From Caulobacter sp. (GTDB taxonomy: Bacteria > Pseudomonadota > Alphaproteobacteria > Caulobacterales > Caulobacteraceae): a stretch of 64,000 bases of DNA. The DNA lies in assembly GCA_029866155.1 (NCBI GenBank), contig JARWZW010000072.1:42674-106673 (forward strand). Direction: 5' to 3'. The position numbers and the translations under genes are program-made. This document shows positions 1 to 7,841 of the stretch, piece by piece. The notes beneath the pieces are model-generated. The model made no database searches and was not told the origin of the DNA. It worked only from the letters and a program-made list of their open reading frames with translations. Numbering within the stretch: position 1 is the stretch's first letter; each line of letters starts with the position of its first letter.

Positions 1-261
1 TACCGCCAGGACGACAGCTTCTCGCGGATCTACAACAGCAAGGCTGACGCCATCGAAGGTTGGCAGAACGTGAACGCCACCTTCACCGTGGCCAACCGCG
101 ACGCCGGGCTGTCCTTCGAGCTCTATGCGAAGAACCTGACCGACGAAGAGTCCATCACCGACACCTATCTGACGGACGACTCCTCGGGCCTGTTCCGGAA
201 CGCCTTCTACACCGAGCCGCGCACCTTCGGCGTGTCGGTGACGAAGACCTTCGGCCAGTAA
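1..261 (+). CDS. TonB-dependent receptor, C-terminal fragment
   Basis: The last 86 codons of a gene that begins before the window. The visible part reads as the final beta strands of an outer-membrane TonB-dependent receptor: a strand with the family-typical ELYAKNLTDEE turn, then NAFYTEPRTFGVSVTKTFGQ, the usual closing strand before the stop. Such receptors import siderophores, haem, vitamin B12 or sugars in Caulobacterales, but the plug domain and TonB box that could hint at the substrate lie outside. A strong intrinsic terminator follows within 30 bases, so the gene ends its transcription unit. Confidence 0.85.
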   Translation, partial: YRQDDSFSRIYNSKADAIEGWQNVNATFTVANRDAGLSFELYAKNLTDEESITDTYLTDDSSGLFRNAFYTEPRTFGVSVTKTFGQ

Positions 262-287
262 TACCGGACTTCGTTTGACAAGGTTGA

Positions 288-321
288 GCGGCGGGAACCC
301 CGGTTCCCGCCGCTTTTCTTT
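288..321 (+). terminator. Rho-independent terminator of the TonB-receptor gene
   Basis: A perfect 12-bp stem (GCGGCGGGAACC pairing with GGTTCCCGCCGC) with a minimal loop at 300-301, followed by TTTTCTTTT. It starts 27 bases after the receptor stop codon. Confidence 0.9.
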
Positions 322-398
322 TGTGCTGCAGCAACTTAACCTGTCCGAAAGCCAGAGGCGCTAGGGTCACCCTCCAAGTGACCAGTGACCGGCGCCCC

Positions 399-1895
399 AT
401 GGACCGTCTAGATACCCAGATTGAACGTCGGCCGCCCCTCACGCCGGACAGCCCTGCGGAGGAAATCGCGCTCCGCTTCTCGGCGGACCCCACCCTCAAC
501 CTGCTGGCGGTCGTCCAGGGCGAACGCCCTCTCGGTCTGGTCCAGCGACGGGTGTTCGAGGCCGGAAACTGGCCCGGGGATACGCCGGCCGCCCAGCTCA
601 TGAATTCCGCCCCTCTCCTGGCCGACGGGGCCGCCAATCCGGCGGACTTTCGGGACTGGAGCCTTGCATCCTGCCCCGAAGACCTGGAGCGCGGCTTCAT
701 CGTCACGGACCAGGGTCGCTATCTCGGGGTTGGCGACAGCCTGACCCTGCTCAAGGCCCGCTCAGGACGCGCAAGGGCGGCCCGGGACATCAGCGCAACC
801 CTGACCAGGACCCTGGCCAGGGATGTCCTGCGCCAGCTGGAAGGCGCCCGCACCTTCACCGACGCCCTGGACCGACTGCCCATGTCGGCAGACGCCCGGA
901 CCTGTTCCCATGCCCTGACCCAATGCCTGGGCGACATCCACAATCTCATGGCGAGGGCCAGCGTCCTTCATGCCGCCGAGACTGGCCGGGTCGCCCTCTC
1001 GCCCAAGTCCGTCCGGCTGCGCGAAATCGTTGACAGTCTTTCCCATCGCTGGACGGCGAGGGCGCAACAGGACGGCGTGACGCTGCTGTGCGGCTATGAC
1101 GGGGCGCCTGACCTGTCTGCGGACCTGGATGCCGAACGGCTTGGCGAACTGTTCGACGCCATCATAGAGCGGGCCCTGGCCGAGTCCGGGCGGGGAGCGG
1201 TCGAGGTGACCCTCAAAGCCAGTCCGGTCGCGGACGGGCTGGCCCTGAAAGGCACGGTCCGGGACAGCGGCCAGACCCCCTCCCCGGCCAGCCTGGCCAG
1301 GATCTTCGAGCCCCTGGACAGCGGCGCTCCCCTGACCCTCAGCCTTAGCATGGCCTATGCGGCCAACCTGACGGGCGCCATGGGCGGCCTGATCCATGCA
1401 GAGCCAAACGCCGGCGCCGGTGTGACGGTCAAGTTCGAGATGATCGCCCCTGAATCCTCCCGTATCGAGGCCGACCCCGCAGTCCGCTCTGTCCCCACCA
1501 CCGCCCATATCCTGATCGTCGATGACAATGCGACCAACCGCATGGTCGCCGAAGCCCTGTGCGAAATGTTCGACTGCACCAGCGAACAGGTGGCGGACGG
1601 GGTCGAGGCCGTGGAGGCGGCGACGGCAGGCCATTTCGACCTGATCCTGATGGACATCCGCATGCCCCGGATGGACGGCATCGCGGCGACCCGCGCTATC
1701 CGCGCCCTGCCGGGTCCCGTGGCCCAGGTCCCGATCGTCGCCCTGACCGCCAACGCCGATCCGTCCGATGTCCGGGCCTATCTCGAGGCCGGCATGAACG
1801 ATGTCGTCGAAAAGCCCATCAAGGCCGACCGACTTCTGACCGTCCTGGACCGGGTCCTGAGCGGCGTGGCGGACCTGGATTCACAGGCGGCCTGA
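399..1895 (+). CDS. Degenerate histidine kinase fused to a receiver domain
   Basis: A 498-residue soluble protein. Residues ~1-125 form an input region that looks like paired CBS-type modules (inference). Residues ~130-350 resemble the dimerisation and ATPase parts of a histidine kinase, but no H-E-x-x-T/N-P phospho-acceptor box is visible and the N-box is weak (LGELFDAIIERAL, no asparagine); GTVRDSG stands where the G1 box should be. Residues ~370-490 are a good receiver: HILIVDDN, phospho-acceptor Asp in LILMDIRMPRMDG, ALTA and EKPI. It may therefore receive phosphate from another kinase. The ATG at 399 was preferred over an upstream in-frame ATG at 321 because the extra residues show no domain and lie next to the terminator. 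The shorter alternative GTG at 378 cannot be excluded. Confidence 0.75.
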   Translation: MDRLDTQIERRPPLTPDSPAEEIALRFSADPTLNLLAVVQGERPLGLVQRRVFEAGNWPGDTPAAQLMNSAPLLADGAANPADFRDWSLASCPEDLERGFIVTDQGRYLGVGDSLTLLKARSGRARAARDISATLTRTLARDVLRQLEGARTFTDALDRLPMSADARTCSHALTQCLGDIHNLMARASVLHAAETGRVALSPKSVRLREIVDSLSHRWTARAQQDGVTLLCGYDGAPDLSADLDAERLGELFDAIIERALAESGRGAVEVTLKASPVADGLALKGTVRDSGQTPSPASLARIFEPLDSGAPLTLSLSMAYAANLTGAMGGLIHAEPNAGAGVTVKFEMIAPESSRIEADPAVRSVPTTAHILIVDDNATNRMVAEALCEMFDCTSEQVADGVEAVEAATAGHFDLILMDIRMPRMDGIAATRAIRALPGPVAQVPIVALTANADPSDVRAYLEAGMNDVVEKPIKADRLLTVLDRVLSGVADLDSQAA

Positions 1896-2136
1896 CCGTC
1901 CCTGATCCGGACCGGGAACGTTGGCTGGGGTCCGCTGCATTCAAGACCCCAATCTAGGGCCAATTCCGACAGCTTTGGCTTTCCAGGACGTAGGGCGCCG
2001 TTCTGGCCCCGCTTGGCTGCACCTGGCGCAAACTCAGCGGGCGATGGTGATGTGACCCGCGCCAGGCCGTCCGCAAACAACTGAAGTCGGCCCCGGCAAC
2101 GCAGGTGAAACGGTCATGCCCCGGCCGCCGCCGGAA

Positions 2137-3381
2137 CTATTCGGCCCTGGGGTCATCAGGATCGGGAATCTCGTCCCCAGCTGAATCGACAGATGCACCT
2201 TGCCGACTGGCCAGGGCCAGAATGACGGCGGCGGCCAGTGCCGACAGGATCGAGCCGCCGATCACGCCCAGCTTGACCTCGATCTGCTCGGGTGAATCCA
2301 CCGCGCCTGGAAATGCCAGGACACCGATGAACAGGCTCATGGTGAAGCCGACGCCGCAGAGCAGCGAGACGCCATAGACCTGCATCCAGGTGGCTCCGGA
2401 CGGTCTTGCCCCGATCCTCAGCGCCGACGCCAGCCAGGCCATGCCCAGGACGCCGATCTGCTTGCCAATGAAGAGGCTGAGCGCGATGGCGATCACCAGC
2501 GGTGCAAACGCCTTGTCAGGGGTGAGGCCGGAAAAGGACACTCCGGCCTTGGCGAAGGCGAAGAGCGGAAGGACCAGATAGGCGTTCCAGGGATGGAGGT
2601 CATGCATCGCCCTTTTCAGCGGGCTTTGATGATCATCCGATCTCGGCGTGATCGGCACGATCAGGGCAAAGGCCACGGCCGTCAGGGAGGTGCTGATGCC
2701 GGACAGCACCGTCAGATACCAGACCGCTCCGAACGCCAACACCCACAGCGGCGCAGCGAACCGCAGGCGCCGGGCGGCAAGGCCAAGGACCACCAGCCCC
2801 CCCAGGGCCCAGAGCAGCGGCGCCCAGTTGGCCCCCTCGCTGAACAGCAGGGCGATCAGGGCGATGGCCCCCAGGTCATCGACGATGGCCAGGGTCAGGA
2901 GGAAGACGCGCAGGGATGAAGGCAGACCCTTGCCGACAAAACCAAAGATCGCCAGGGCGAAGGCGATGTCCGTGGCCAGGGGGATGGGCCAGCCCTGATG
3001 CGGCGCGCCGATCGCGCCCGACAGCAGCAGATAGACCGCTGCCGGCCCGGCCATACCGCCCAGCGCCGCCAGGACCGGGGTCGCCAGCCGGCGCGGGTCG
3101 CTGAGCTCGCCGCGCATGATTTCGTATTTGATCTCCAGCCCCACCACGAGGAAGAAGATCGCCATCAGCCCTTCCTTGATCCAGTCGGAGATCGATTCCT
3201 GCAACCGGATCGGACCGAGCTGCAGCACATGTTCGCTCTTCAACCAGGCAAAATAGTCGGCCGACCAGGGAGAGTTGGCGACCAAAAGGGCCGCGACAGC
3301 GGCAAGGGCAAGCACTGTACCGGATGCTGCCTCGGTCTTGAGGAATTCGAGAGTCAGTCTGCGCGCCACGGCGGCCTCCAT
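2137..3381 (-). CDS. nhaA: Na+/H+ antiporter NhaA
   Basis: Inner-membrane sodium/proton antiporter used for Na+ and alkaline-pH homeostasis. The 414-residue product has the usual NhaA length and about 12 hydrophobic segments. Family landmarks are FFLVVGLEIKYE, the discontinuous-helix region PLATDIAFALAIFG with the essential Asp, and LTLAIVDDLGAI with the paired transport aspartates. The reading frame stays open to 3693, but MEAAVARRLTLEFLKTE at 3381 matches the start of the family, and the extra 104 codons look like non-coding leader. A sigma70-like promoter lies about 100 bases upstream (3490-3518). Confidence 0.93.
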   Translation of the reverse strand: MEAAVARRLTLEFLKTEAASGTVLALAAVAALLVANSPWSADYFAWLKSEHVLQLGPIRLQESISDWIKEGLMAIFFLVVGLEIKYEIMRGELSDPRRLATPVLAALGGMAGPAAVYLLLSGAIGAPHQGWPIPLATDIAFALAIFGFVGKGLPSSLRVFLLTLAIVDDLGAIALIALLFSEGANWAPLLWALGGLVVLGLAARRLRFAAPLWVLAFGAVWYLTVLSGISTSLTAVAFALIVPITPRSDDHQSPLKRAMHDLHPWNAYLVLPLFAFAKAGVSFSGLTPDKAFAPLVIAIALSLFIGKQIGVLGMAWLASALRIGARPSGATWMQVYGVSLLCGVGFTMSLFIGVLAFPGAVDSPEQIEVKLGVIGGSILSALAAAVILALASRQGASVDSAGDEIPDPDDPRAE

Positions 3382-3489
3382 CAAATGCTGAAGCGTTCGT
3401 GACGCTAGGTTATCGACGGGCGTCTGACCGGGTTCGCAAGCCTTGGGCCGCGCCAGCCTGGCCGCTTTGCGACCTGATATCTGGCGAAA

Positions 3490-3518
3490 GCTATAATGGG
3501 TATGACGACCTGATCCAA
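3490..3518 (-). promoter_or_regulatory. Probable sigma70-type promoter of nhaA
   Basis: On the minus strand, TTGGAT (3513-3518), a 17-base spacer and TATAGC (3490-3495). It would start transcription about 100 bases before the nhaA ATG. Apart from this, the 333-base stretch 3382-3714 shows no gene that I can support. Confidence 0.4.
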
Positions 3519-3714
3519 TCGAAACCGGACGGAGGATCACCAGCCTGTCTTCAACCCGCGCATCGGTGGACGTTGAACGCCGGTTGCCTGGCGAGGACTC
3601 GGGGTTCCATGGAGGGGAAACCCGGCGCGACCCTCCGGGCCATGGCCGCTTGAATAGAATGCGCTCTGTATGGATATGTCGCCGTATCGGCATAGGTCAG
3701 CTGCCTGCAAACCC

Positions 3715-3791
3715 TGGTAGCTGGGGGCGGGATCGAACCGCCGACCTGTGGGTTATGAATCCACCGCTCTAACCATCTGAGCTACCCAGCC
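3715..3791 (-). tRNA. tRNA-Met (CAT anticodon)
   Basis: On the minus strand this 77-base segment folds as a complete tRNA: acceptor GGCTGGG pairing with CCCAGCT (one G-U at the end), D arm AGCTCAGATGGTTAGAGC, anticodon stem-loop with CAT in GGATTCATAACCC, T arm with GGTTCGATCCC, and an encoded ACCA end. D-loop and length fit elongator tRNA-Met. A lysidine-modified tRNA-Ile (CAT) would also carry this anticodon and cannot be fully excluded by eye; TilS, which makes that modification, is encoded at 54915-56288. Confidence 0.93.
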
Positions 3792-3823
3792 ATATCGGAC
3801 CTGTCATTCCGAAGGGAGGCGGC

Positions 3824-3852
3824 CTTATAGGGGCTGAAAAACCTCTCTTCAA
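3824..3852 (-). promoter_or_regulatory. Promoter of the tRNA-Met gene
   Basis: On the minus strand, TTGAAG (3847-3852), a 17-base spacer and TATAAG (3824-3829), placing the start about 25 bases before the tRNA. Spacing and position are good for a housekeeping promoter. Confidence 0.5.
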
Positions 3853-3894
3853 GCGTCTTGGGAATGTGGCCGCGAGCAGCTAGGGTCTCCGGCG

Positions 3895-4923
3895 ATGAGC
3901 GTGCTCCATCTTCTCGGATCGGATGGCGAGGGCGGGGCTGAAACCTACTTCGTCGACCTGGTCTCCGCCCTGCAGCGATCCGGCTCGGAACAGTGCTGCG
4001 CCCTGCGCCGTCATGCGGGGCGAGAGGCGGCCCTGGCCTCGGCCGGCGTGCCTGTCCGGACCCTCGGATTCGGCGGCCCCCTGGACTTCCTGACCCGCTA
4101 CAGCGCGGCCGCCATGGCCACGAACGCCCGGGCCCGGGTGCTGGTGGCCTGGATGAACCGGGCCGCCCGCCATACGCCCCAGGGACGGTGGGCCCGGATC
4201 GGCAGGCTGGGCGGCTATTACAAGCTCAAGAACTATCGCGGCTTCGACGCCCTTGTCTGCAACACCCAGGACATCCTGCAATGGGTGCTGGACCAAGGCT
4301 GGCCGGAGGACCGGGCCAGCTATATCGCCAATTTCGCGGCCCCGGCCGAGGACGTGGCCCCGGTCGACCGGGCCAGCCTTGATACTCCGGAAGGGGTTCC
4401 CCTGCTGCTCGGCATGGGCCGGCTTCACAGCGCCAAGGCCCATGATGTCAGCATCCGGGCCCTGAAGGCCCTGCCGGACGCCTGGCTCTGGATCGCCGGG
4501 GCGGGTCCGCTGGAGGGGCAGCTCAAGGGCCTGGCCCAGAGCCAGGGCGTTCTGGAGCGCGTCCGTTTCCTGGGCTGGCGAAACGACGCCCCCGCCCTGT
4601 ACCGGACTGCTGATGTCTGCCTGTTTCCCTCCCGCTACGAGCCTCTGGGCAATGTGGTGATCCAGGCCTGGGCGCACGGCCTGCCCGTGATCGCCGCAGC
4701 CAGCCAGGGGCCCGGCGCGCTGATTTGCAATGGGGAAGACGGCCTGCTGACACCGGTCGACGACCATGAGGCCCTGGCCCGGCAGACCCTCAAGATTCTG
4801 TCCGATCCGATGCTGCGGATCCGGCTGATCCAGAATGGCCATGCCCGGATCGAGGCCGAATTCAGCCGGGACGCCGTGGTCGGCCAGTGGCGGACCCTCC
4901 TGGCCCGGCATGGCGCAGACTGA
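3895..4923 (+). CDS. GT4-type glycosyltransferase
   Basis: A 342-residue cytoplasmic glycosyltransferase with GT-B fold. The N-terminal half carries the acceptor side (HLLGSDGEGGAETYFVDLV); the C-terminal half has the nucleotide-sugar side: GMGRLHSAKAHDVSIRAL, IAGAGPLEGQL, and FPSRYEPLGNVVIQAWAHGL. In most GT4 enzymes the last motif is E-x7-E; here the second position is Gln. Its stop overlaps the start of the asparagine-synthase gene (TGATG), so the two are co-translated and probably act in one glycan or polysaccharide pathway. The sugar and acceptor cannot be told. Confidence 0.85.
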   Translation: MSVLHLLGSDGEGGAETYFVDLVSALQRSGSEQCCALRRHAGREAALASAGVPVRTLGFGGPLDFLTRYSAAAMATNARARVLVAWMNRAARHTPQGRWARIGRLGGYYKLKNYRGFDALVCNTQDILQWVLDQGWPEDRASYIANFAAPAEDVAPVDRASLDTPEGVPLLLGMGRLHSAKAHDVSIRALKALPDAWLWIAGAGPLEGQLKGLAQSQGVLERVRFLGWRNDAPALYRTADVCLFPSRYEPLGNVVIQAWAHGLPVIAAASQGPGALICNGEDGLLTPVDDHEALARQTLKILSDPMLRIRLIQNGHARIEAEFSRDAVVGQWRTLLARHGAD

Positions 4924-6647
4924 TGTGCGGTATAGCGGGAATCCTGAACGGGGCCGGTTCGGCCCGGCCCCTTATCGAGCAGCTGGCCCATCGCGGCCCC
5001 AACGGCATTCGTGTGGAGTCCGGCCAGGGCTGGTCCGTGGGCCATGCCCGGCTGTCGATCATCGACCTGGAGGGCGGCTGGCAGCCCCTGCATGCCGCCG
5101 GCTCGACGATCATCGGCAATGGTGAAATCTACAACTACCTGGAACTGGCCGAACAGTTCGGTCTCAAGGACAGGCTCGCCACCGGCTCCGATTTCGAGCC
5201 GCTGCTGCATCTCTATGCCCGGGAAGGCGAGAAGGCCTTCCAGCGGCTGCGCGGCATGTATGCCTTCTGCCTGATTGGCGGCGATGGCCGAACCTGGCTG
5301 GTGCGCGACCCCTTCGGGATCAAACCCCTGTCGATCACCCGCAGCGGCGACAGCATCAGCTTTGCCTCCGAACCCCGGGCCCATTTCGCCACCGGCGACC
5401 TGACCCCCCTGGCCCAGCCGGAAGCCGTCGAGGACCTGCTGACCCTGGGCTATGTCACCCCCGGCGTCATCCGGCCCCAGACCATGTTCCGCGGCGTCGA
5501 GTCCCTGCTGCCGGGCGAGATCGACCGGGTCCTGGAGGGAGACCGGGAAGAGACCTTCGACCGCCCCCTACGCCGGCTTCCCGCCCCCTCCGGAGACCTG
5601 GAGACCCTTCTGGGAAAGCTGGACAGGGTGCTCGAGGACAGCGTCCGGGTGCATCAGCGGGCGGACGTGCCCTATGGCCTGTTCCTGTCCGGCGGTGTCG
5701 ACAGCGCCACCATCGCCACCCTGATGAGCCGCCTGAACGAAAACCCGGTCATCGCCTATACCTGCGGGTTCGATGTTCCCGGCGCCCGGGATGAGCGGGC
5801 GCAGGCCGAGCGGGTCGCCCGGTCTCTGGACATAGACTGGCGGGAAACCCCCTTTGGCGAGGAAGACTTCTGGCGCCTGGCGCCAAGGGTCGCCTGGGCG
5901 CTGGACGAGCCGACCACCGACTACGCCGCCCTGCCCACCTTCAAACTGGCCGAAGCGGCCAGGGGAACCCTGACCGTGGTCCTGACCGGCGAAGGCGGAG
6001 ACGAACTGTTCGGCGGCTATGGCCGCTACCGACGCGCCTTGCGACCGTCCTGGCTGGGCGGCCGTCCCGCCGAGCCGCAGATCGACGCACCCTTCCTGAA
6101 AGGGGGCGGCCGCAACGCGATCCTGCGCTGGCGCCAGGCCGCCAGGGCGCCCTCCGGCCTCACGCCCCTGCAGAAGGCGCAATGGGGCGACGTATCGACC
6201 TGGCTGCCCGCCGACCTTCTGCTCAAGCTGGACCGGTGCCTGATGGCCAATGGCCTTGAGGGCCGGACACCTTTCCTCGACCGCGAGGTGGCGGACTTCG
6301 CCTTCAACCTGCCCGACGCCATGAAGATCCAGGGACGGTTCGGCAAATGGCTGCTGCGTAAATGGCTGGAGCGACATTGTCCCTCCGCTGATCCCTGGGG
6401 ACGCAAGAAGGGGTTCACGGTGCCGGTGGCCAGCTGGATCGGGCCCCGCGCCGGCGATCTGGCCACCTCCGTGGCGGGGGTCCGGGCCGTGGCCGAGGCC
6501 TGCCTGCCGGGCGCGGTCGAGGCTGTGTTCCGGGATGAACGCCAGGCGGCCAATCGCTGGCCCCTGCTGTTCTTCGCCCTCTGGTCCCTGATCCACCTCG
6601 AAGGCGCAGAACCTGCCGCCGCCCTGGCCTCCCTGCTGGGCGACTGA
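4923..6647 (+). CDS. Asparagine synthase (glutamine-hydrolysing) family protein
   Basis: A 574-residue class II amidotransferase. The start at 4923 exposes the catalytic N-terminal cysteine (MCGIAGIL), as the family requires, although the frame is open to 4887. The glutaminase half shows GPNGIRVESG, ARLSIIDL and GNGEIYNY; the synthetase half has the ATP PP-loop LSGGVDSATIA and GEGGDELFGGYGRY. It uses glutamine and ATP to amidate a carboxylate. Standing next to a glycosyltransferase it may amidate a uronic acid in a surface glycan, as such pairs often do; housekeeping asparagine synthesis is the alternative. Confidence 0.85.
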   Translation: MCGIAGILNGAGSARPLIEQLAHRGPNGIRVESGQGWSVGHARLSIIDLEGGWQPLHAAGSTIIGNGEIYNYLELAEQFGLKDRLATGSDFEPLLHLYAREGEKAFQRLRGMYAFCLIGGDGRTWLVRDPFGIKPLSITRSGDSISFASEPRAHFATGDLTPLAQPEAVEDLLTLGYVTPGVIRPQTMFRGVESLLPGEIDRVLEGDREETFDRPLRRLPAPSGDLETLLGKLDRVLEDSVRVHQRADVPYGLFLSGGVDSATIATLMSRLNENPVIAYTCGFDVPGARDERAQAERVARSLDIDWRETPFGEEDFWRLAPRVAWALDEPTTDYAALPTFKLAEAARGTLTVVLTGEGGDELFGGYGRYRRALRPSWLGGRPAEPQIDAPFLKGGGRNAILRWRQAARAPSGLTPLQKAQWGDVSTWLPADLLLKLDRCLMANGLEGRTPFLDREVADFAFNLPDAMKIQGRFGKWLLRKWLERHCPSADPWGRKKGFTVPVASWIGPRAGDLATSVAGVRAVAEACLPGAVEAVFRDERQAANRWPLLFFALWSLIHLEGAEPAAALASLLGD

Positions 6648-6653
6648 GGACGA

Positions 6654-7763
6654 TCAGGCCAGTTTGCCTGCCACCGCTTCACCAATGGCCAGGGAACTGG
6701 TCAGGCCAGGGCTCTCGATACCAAACAGACTGACCAGTCCCTCCAGTCCATGGCTGTCAGCGCCCCAGATCTGGAAATCGGGCTGGGGCTCACCCGGTCC
6801 ATGCAGTTTGGGGCGCAGCCCGGCATAGTCCGGGGTCAGGTCTTCCAGCCGCACGGCCGGCCAGAACTTGCGGATATAGTCGGCAAACTCGCCCGCCTTG
6901 GCCGGATCGACGCTGTAGTCCTCGTGATCCACATAGGACAGGTCCGGACCAAAGACCGCCTGACCGCCAAGGTCCTTGCGATAATGGGTGCCCAGGGCGC
7001 CGGGGATGGGCGGCGGATAGATCAGGCGATCGAACGGAGCTTTCGCCGCCAGGCGGAAATAGATTCCCTTGCCAAAATGCCCGGCCGGGATCTGGTCGGC
7101 CGGGAACCCCTCGATCAAGCCAGCGACAGCCTGGGCGCCCAGGCCCGGCGCCGTGACCAGCAGGCGACAGGTCAGCTGGGCGGGATCATCGCCTCCGGCC
7201 CGGACCCGAAAGCCGCCCGTCGCCAGGGGTTCGGCCCCCTCGAACGGCGTCGAGACCACGACCGCCCCGCCGGCGGCTTCGATCTCGCCCTGGAGGGCCA
7301 GCATATAGCCATGACTGTCAAAGACGCCGCTTTCCGGAGACAGGAGGGCAGCCTCGGCGCGCAGCTCAGGTTCCAGCGCCACGGCCTGGGCCCCGGTCAA
7401 CTGCGCCATGCCCTCCACATCATTGATCAGGGCCTGTTCGAGAATGGCGTCCAGGCGTCCAACCTCCTCTGGCGAGGTGGCCACCACCAGCTTTCCGCAT
7501 TTGCGATAGGCGACATGGCGGCTGCCCAGAAAGCCGTACAGCAACCGCCGGCCCTCGACGCAGAGCCGGGCCTTCAGGGAGTCGGTCGGATAATAGAGCC
7601 CGGCGTGGATCACTTCGGAATTTCTCGAGGAGACCCCCTGGCCGATCGCCCCCTGACGTTCCAGGACAGCCACGATCAGGCCCCGGCGGGCCAGGGCGTA
7701 GCCACAGGCCAGTCCTACGGCGCCCGCCCCCACCACCACGGCGTCGAAATCAAAATCGCTCAT
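6654..7763 (-). CDS. FAD-dependent oxidoreductase, L-2-hydroxyglutarate dehydrogenase-like
   Basis: A 369-residue flavoprotein of the DAO family. The N-terminal Rossmann motif VVGAGAVGLACGYALARRG binds FAD, and GVSSRNSEVIHAGLYYP is the signature shared with L-2-hydroxyglutarate dehydrogenase/oxidase (LhgO, L2HGDH). The C-terminus has DYAGLRPKL and GIESPGLTSSLAIGE. It probably oxidises L-2-hydroxyglutarate or a similar 2-hydroxy acid. The ATG at 7763 was chosen over a TTG at 7769. It converges with the asparagine-synthase gene (6 bases apart) and lies downstream of the indolepyruvate oxidoreductase gene on the same strand, so the two could share a transcript. Confidence 0.82.
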   Translation of the reverse strand: MSDFDFDAVVVGAGAVGLACGYALARRGLIVAVLERQGAIGQGVSSRNSEVIHAGLYYPTDSLKARLCVEGRRLLYGFLGSRHVAYRKCGKLVVATSPEEVGRLDAILEQALINDVEGMAQLTGAQAVALEPELRAEAALLSPESGVFDSHGYMLALQGEIEAAGGAVVVSTPFEGAEPLATGGFRVRAGGDDPAQLTCRLLVTAPGLGAQAVAGLIEGFPADQIPAGHFGKGIYFRLAAKAPFDRLIYPPPIPGALGTHYRKDLGGQAVFGPDLSYVDHEDYSVDPAKAGEFADYIRKFWPAVRLEDLTPDYAGLRPKLHGPGEPQPDFQIWGADSHGLEGLVSLFGIESPGLTSSLAIGEAVAGKLA

Positions 7764-7841
7764 GCCCAAGACCTAATGCGGAACCGTCGGCCCGCAAACC
7801 CCTCGGCGCCACAACGGCCCGGGGGGCGGACGTTCCTGACG

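Noticed and set aside
3382..3693. In-frame N-terminal extension of NhaA
   Set aside because: The added 104 residues show no membrane or family pattern, and a promoter-like element lies inside it.
3700..3900. tRNA-Met as an integration site of a mobile element
   Set aside because: No integrase, direct repeat of the tRNA end or phage gene is visible on either side.
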